A program made the position numbers and the translations under genes. Shown here one piece after another: positions 61,074-64,000 of a stretch of DNA of 64,000 nucleotides; the stretch's first letter is position 1; each line of letters opens with the position of its first letter. The notes beneath the pieces are model-generated. The model did not search any database. It worked only from the letters and a program-made list of their open reading frames with translations, and was not told where the DNA came from. The DNA comes from Rhododendron vialii (taxonomy: Eukaryota > Streptophyta > Magnoliopsida > Ericales > Ericaceae): the NCBI RefSeq assembly GCF_030253575.1, contig NC_080563.1, forward strand, positions 11,055,001 through 11,119,000. The letters are read 5' to 3'.

Positions 61074-61244
61074 CAGAAATGCTAGAGACAAAGAAATAAT
61101 ACCCCGAAACTATCCCGAAAAGATTAACTAGTGGTTGAGATTCACTTTGATGTGTGTGACCCAATCATCAAAGTGATTCTTAACCACTGATTACTGTTTT
61201 CGGGATACTTTCGGGGTAAGTTTTCTTTGTACCTAGTATTTCCC
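61074..61244. mobile_element. 171-bp Mutator-like MITE with 10-bp flanking duplication
   Basis: The arms GAAATGCTAGAGACAAAGAAA and, from the right, GGGAAATACTAGGTACAAAG form terminal inverted repeats, with inner CACTTTGATG/CATCAAAGTG pairing. GTTGATATAT flanks both sides exactly (61064-61073 and 61245-61254), consistent with a 9-10 bp Mutator-type duplication. Confidence 0.82.
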
Positions 61245-61254
61245 GTTGATATAT

Positions 61255-63075
61255 ACTACTGTGTAAGTAGTGTAGTAATTACTATGCGATCGACAACGAC
61301 GCTGATTGGACCATATCCTAAGACCTTGTTTGTTAGCCAAGGCTCCAAATCTATTTCTTTTTCACAGGTAATAAGAAAAAAAAATGCATGTGTCTATTCA
61401 AAATATATATATATGCTAGCTGTTGATGAGCAGACAAATGTCACAAATCAATAGAACACATGCACAAAATGAATGTTTAGAAGTCATATACATATGACTT
61501 GTATCATCAGACCGATCAATTCATGAAAGCAACTATCCCATACGGCCGGTGGTTTGAGTTCGAAGGCGCGTGCGCAAACTTTCCTGCCCGCTCTACCTTC
61601 TTACGAGCGAGCCATGGCTACACCCGGCCCTGTCAATATTGCATGGTCTTTAGGCAAGGTAACAGGTCCTAGTCAACCCTGCTCGGGGTTGACCTAGTCA
61701 TTAAGGCCAGTGAATCACGTTGCTCCCTCTTAACATCTTGTATTCGGAACTAATCAGGTGATAAAATAACAACTTATTTGGCCGGAACCAGTCCATACAT
61801 AGCTTTGCTCTGATTATGCTAAATACAAGCATGTACACCAACAAAGTATGTTTTTAAAAATAGAGTTATGCTATGGTAATAATATTATCCAAATACCAAA
61901 CGTAATTGAATTATTTTCGAAATTACTTTGGATAATATATCTGACACGAGTCAGTTATAAGTAAGGATGACAATGAGGCAGGTCTCAGAGTCGGATCGAT
62001 TATTAGGGCGGCAAAAGGGGAGGTGCCGGGATCGGGGATCAAATAATTAATCGGGTCTCATTCATCTTTGTAGTCTACATTAACTTTGTTCTCTTAAGAT
62101 AGACTTGGAAAAAAAATATAGCGTTGAGAGTTAAAAAACTACTCCAAAACTAAAATACTAGTATTTGGCAATTTACTCTTATTAGTTGATTTAAAAAAAT
62201 AAAATCTACACAGTATATAAATGCAAAACTTCCTTATGGGATTAGGGCACGGAGGTCGGAGGCAGGAACATGACGGATACAGTGGTCATCCCTACTTATA
62301 AAACCACAACAAAGAAAACATTTTCAATTTTCTCTTAATAGTCTTTGCAAGAGGATGAAAACTCAACGGTTCCAATATTCATTGCTTTCCTTGCCGTAAA
62401 CACGAAAAAAAAAAAAAAAAAAACCAGAACACCAAAAAAATTCCAAAATTAATTAAATGTCTTGGGGGATGAAAAATCATAAGGTGCTCTTGGAGGATGG
62501 CCGCGTGCCGTCCCATGGTCCTTAATTAGCCACCACAAAATCTTGTACTATTCATTGTTAAGTGTATGTACACAAAATGTTCGGTGAGCGACGGTCTTGG
62601 TGTGCTACGTGATCATGCCCCAAAACTACTTGCAAATCGGGTTCTATTATGTACACGTACAGACATACATACACACATACATACTTACGGATATACACAC
62701 AGAAACATGCATATAAACATCACACAGTACTTTTTCGTGCATATTAATTAAAGTCACAACCCAGCATACAAAAATACACTTGAGAAGTTGATGACGACAC
62801 ATGCAATCAAGTAGTAGGCGATTGTTAAGAATATTATCCAAAATGAGTAACAGCTAATTGCTAGCTTGTACATCAAAATTTTGCGTGTGCTTTCTTAATC
62901 ATACAAACTCCCACAGCCCCCTGAAACTATATATGAACCCCACCATCAAAAGGCCACGAATTCCCCACGCCTTTCACCCCTTAATTATATTTCTACTCTC
63001 AAATATAAATCCTCACACTCCCTTAAAATACCCTACATAAAATCTTCACACTCCCTTAAATCACCCAGTCACCCC
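61255..63075. other. upstream region of the ERF gene
   Basis: No gene seen. A GC-richer segment at 61540-61740 has a B-box-like GAGTTCGAAGGC but no A-box partner. (ACAT/CACA)n runs lie at 62661-62712, an A run at 62406-62423. Confidence 0.5.
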
Positions 63076-63080
63076 ACCCC

Positions 63081-63108
63081 TATATACGAACAAACCAATC
63101 TCTCTCTA

Positions 63109-63146
<38 letters not shown>
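63081..63146 (+). promoter_or_regulatory. putative TATA box and CT/TA repeats of the ERF gene
   Basis: TATATA at 63081-63086 is followed by (CT)n at 63100-63122 and (TA)n at 63123-63145. This places a leader of about 270 nt before the ATG at 63386. Confidence 0.5.
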
Positions 63147-63153
<7 letters not shown>

Positions 63154-63385
63154 TGTATATGCATTTTTTAAATCATGGGTGACCCACCAACCCTACTAAC
63201 TTGCGCCAAAAGTAGACCAAGTTGACCAACCATCTCAGCCTATCGTGCGCCACCAACACCAGTTACCCTTACCCCATTCGGCTACTATACCTATCACCAC
63301 GTGTGAAAAAACTCTTTCTCTCTCTCCCTCTCTTTCCTGGCAAAAAGTCCAAGTCCAACGACCTAATAGGGCCACCACCGGGACC

Positions 63386-63985
63386 ATGAGCTCCGCTGCC
63401 TCCTCCAGAGGCTCATCTAGCCGCCCGCCCGCCGGAAAACATCCGATTTACCGCGGGATACGGTGCAGGAGCGGCAAGTGGGTGTCCGAGATTCGGGAGC
63501 CGAGGAAGACGACACGTATCTGGCTCGGCACGTACCCGACTCCGGAGATGGCGGCCGCCGCCTACGACGTGGCGGCGCTGGCCCTCAAGGGCAGAGACGC
63601 GGTTCTCAATTTTCCCTATCAGCCCTATCCAGTGGCGGCTTCTTCGTCGCCACAAGACATACGCGCAGCGGCTTCTGCGGCCGCCGCGTTAATGAAGACA
63701 GAAGAGCCTGGCTGCGGCCCGAAGGTGGGGGAGGGGCAGCCCTCCGGGCCGCGGCCAGCAGAAAACGAAGCCAGTGGCGCTGCCGGTGGTGGCGTTGCAC
63801 CGCAGCGTGGCGATGAGTTTATTGACGAGGAGGAGTTGTTCGACATGCCGAATTTGCTGGTAGACATGGCCGGGGGAATGCTGGTGAGTCCGCCGCGGAT
63901 TAACTCGCCGCCGTCCGATGATGATTCGCCGGGGAATTCTGATGGGGATAGTCTGTGGAGCTATATGTTTAACGAGTCTCTTTGA
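63386..63985 (+). CDS. DREB-type AP2/ERF transcription factor (group III)
   Basis: Intronless, 199 aa. One AP2 domain at about 21-78 ([51 protein letters not shown]). Val33 and Glu38 occupy the positions (V14, E19) that mark DREB-type recognition of DRE/CRT elements. The C-terminus has an acidic [12 protein letters not shown] block (about 147-158) and ends LWSYMF (190-195), as in Arabidopsis ERF024-ERF027-like proteins; the exact orthologue is not assigned. Codons are GC-rich. The frame stays open for 47 codons upstream (from 63245), but that part is low in complexity and GACCATGAG at 63386 starts the conserved region. Confidence 0.92.
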   Translation: MSSAASSRGSSSRPPAGKHPIYRGIRCRSGKWVSEIREPRKTTRIWLGTYPTPEMAAAAYDVAALALKGRDAVLNFPYQPYPVAASSSPQDIRAAASAAAALMKTEEPGCGPKVGEGQPSGPRPAENEASGAAGGGVAPQRGDEFIDEEELFDMPNLLVDMAGGMLVSPPRINSPPSDDDSPGNSDGDSLWSYMFNESL

Positions 63986-64000
63986 AGCATCAAATCTGAT

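Noticed and set aside
61540-61740. tRNA or SINE near a GAGTTCGAAGGC motif
   Set aside because: No A-box at the right distance and no A tail.
1-64000. Functional gene cluster linking the six genes
   Set aside because: Their known roles are unrelated, orientations are mixed and spacing is large; plant genes this far apart are normally independent.

Overview
This is nuclear DNA from a flowering plant, most likely a woody dicot. The evidence is genes split by many GT-AG introns, plant-only protein families (F-box/PP2, SEUSS-like co-regulator, group III DREB-type ERF), long AT-rich intergenic stretches, and dense miniature transposons whose termini and target duplications are readable. I cannot name the species; an Ericales-like genome is only a guess from the style of the repeats.

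Layout. Positions 1-8330 hold no gene, only transposon remnants and hairpin MITEs. 8513-11683 (+) is a three-exon F-box/PP2-like gene. It converges on a nine-exon SEUSS-like (SLK) LIM-domain-binding transcriptional co-regulator at 12653-19092 (-). An 817-bp Mutator-type foldback element lies just upstream of the SLK promoter. 22233-26349 (-) is a nine-exon RRP36 ribosome-biogenesis gene in the same direction. About 11 kb without genes follows (26.4-37.2 kb), full of MITEs, SINE-like copies and a second 817-bp foldback. 37275-47316 (+) is an eight-exon MBOAT lysophospholipid acyltransferase whose 4.7-kb first intron carries nested MITEs and a probable 2.1-kb solo LTR. 50933-52806 (+) is a four-exon BAG co-chaperone gene with a ubiquitin-like domain. 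Roughly 10 kb of repeats follows, then an intronless DREB-type AP2/ERF gene at 63386-63985 (+) closes the window.

The six genes are unrelated housekeeping and regulatory genes (protein turnover, transcription, rRNA processing, membrane lipid remodelling, chaperone control, stress-type transcription factor). I see no operon-like or metabolic cluster linking them. I rebuilt all exon joins by hand: every join keeps frame and each protein runs to one stop (283, 770, 246, 466, 296 and 199 aa), so all six look intact.

I do not see a new gene system. The most unusual material is the mobile DNA: twin 817-bp palindromic elements with perfect 9-bp target duplications, a GC-rich foldback core found both alone and inside a second transposon family, and several nested insertions with clean target duplications.
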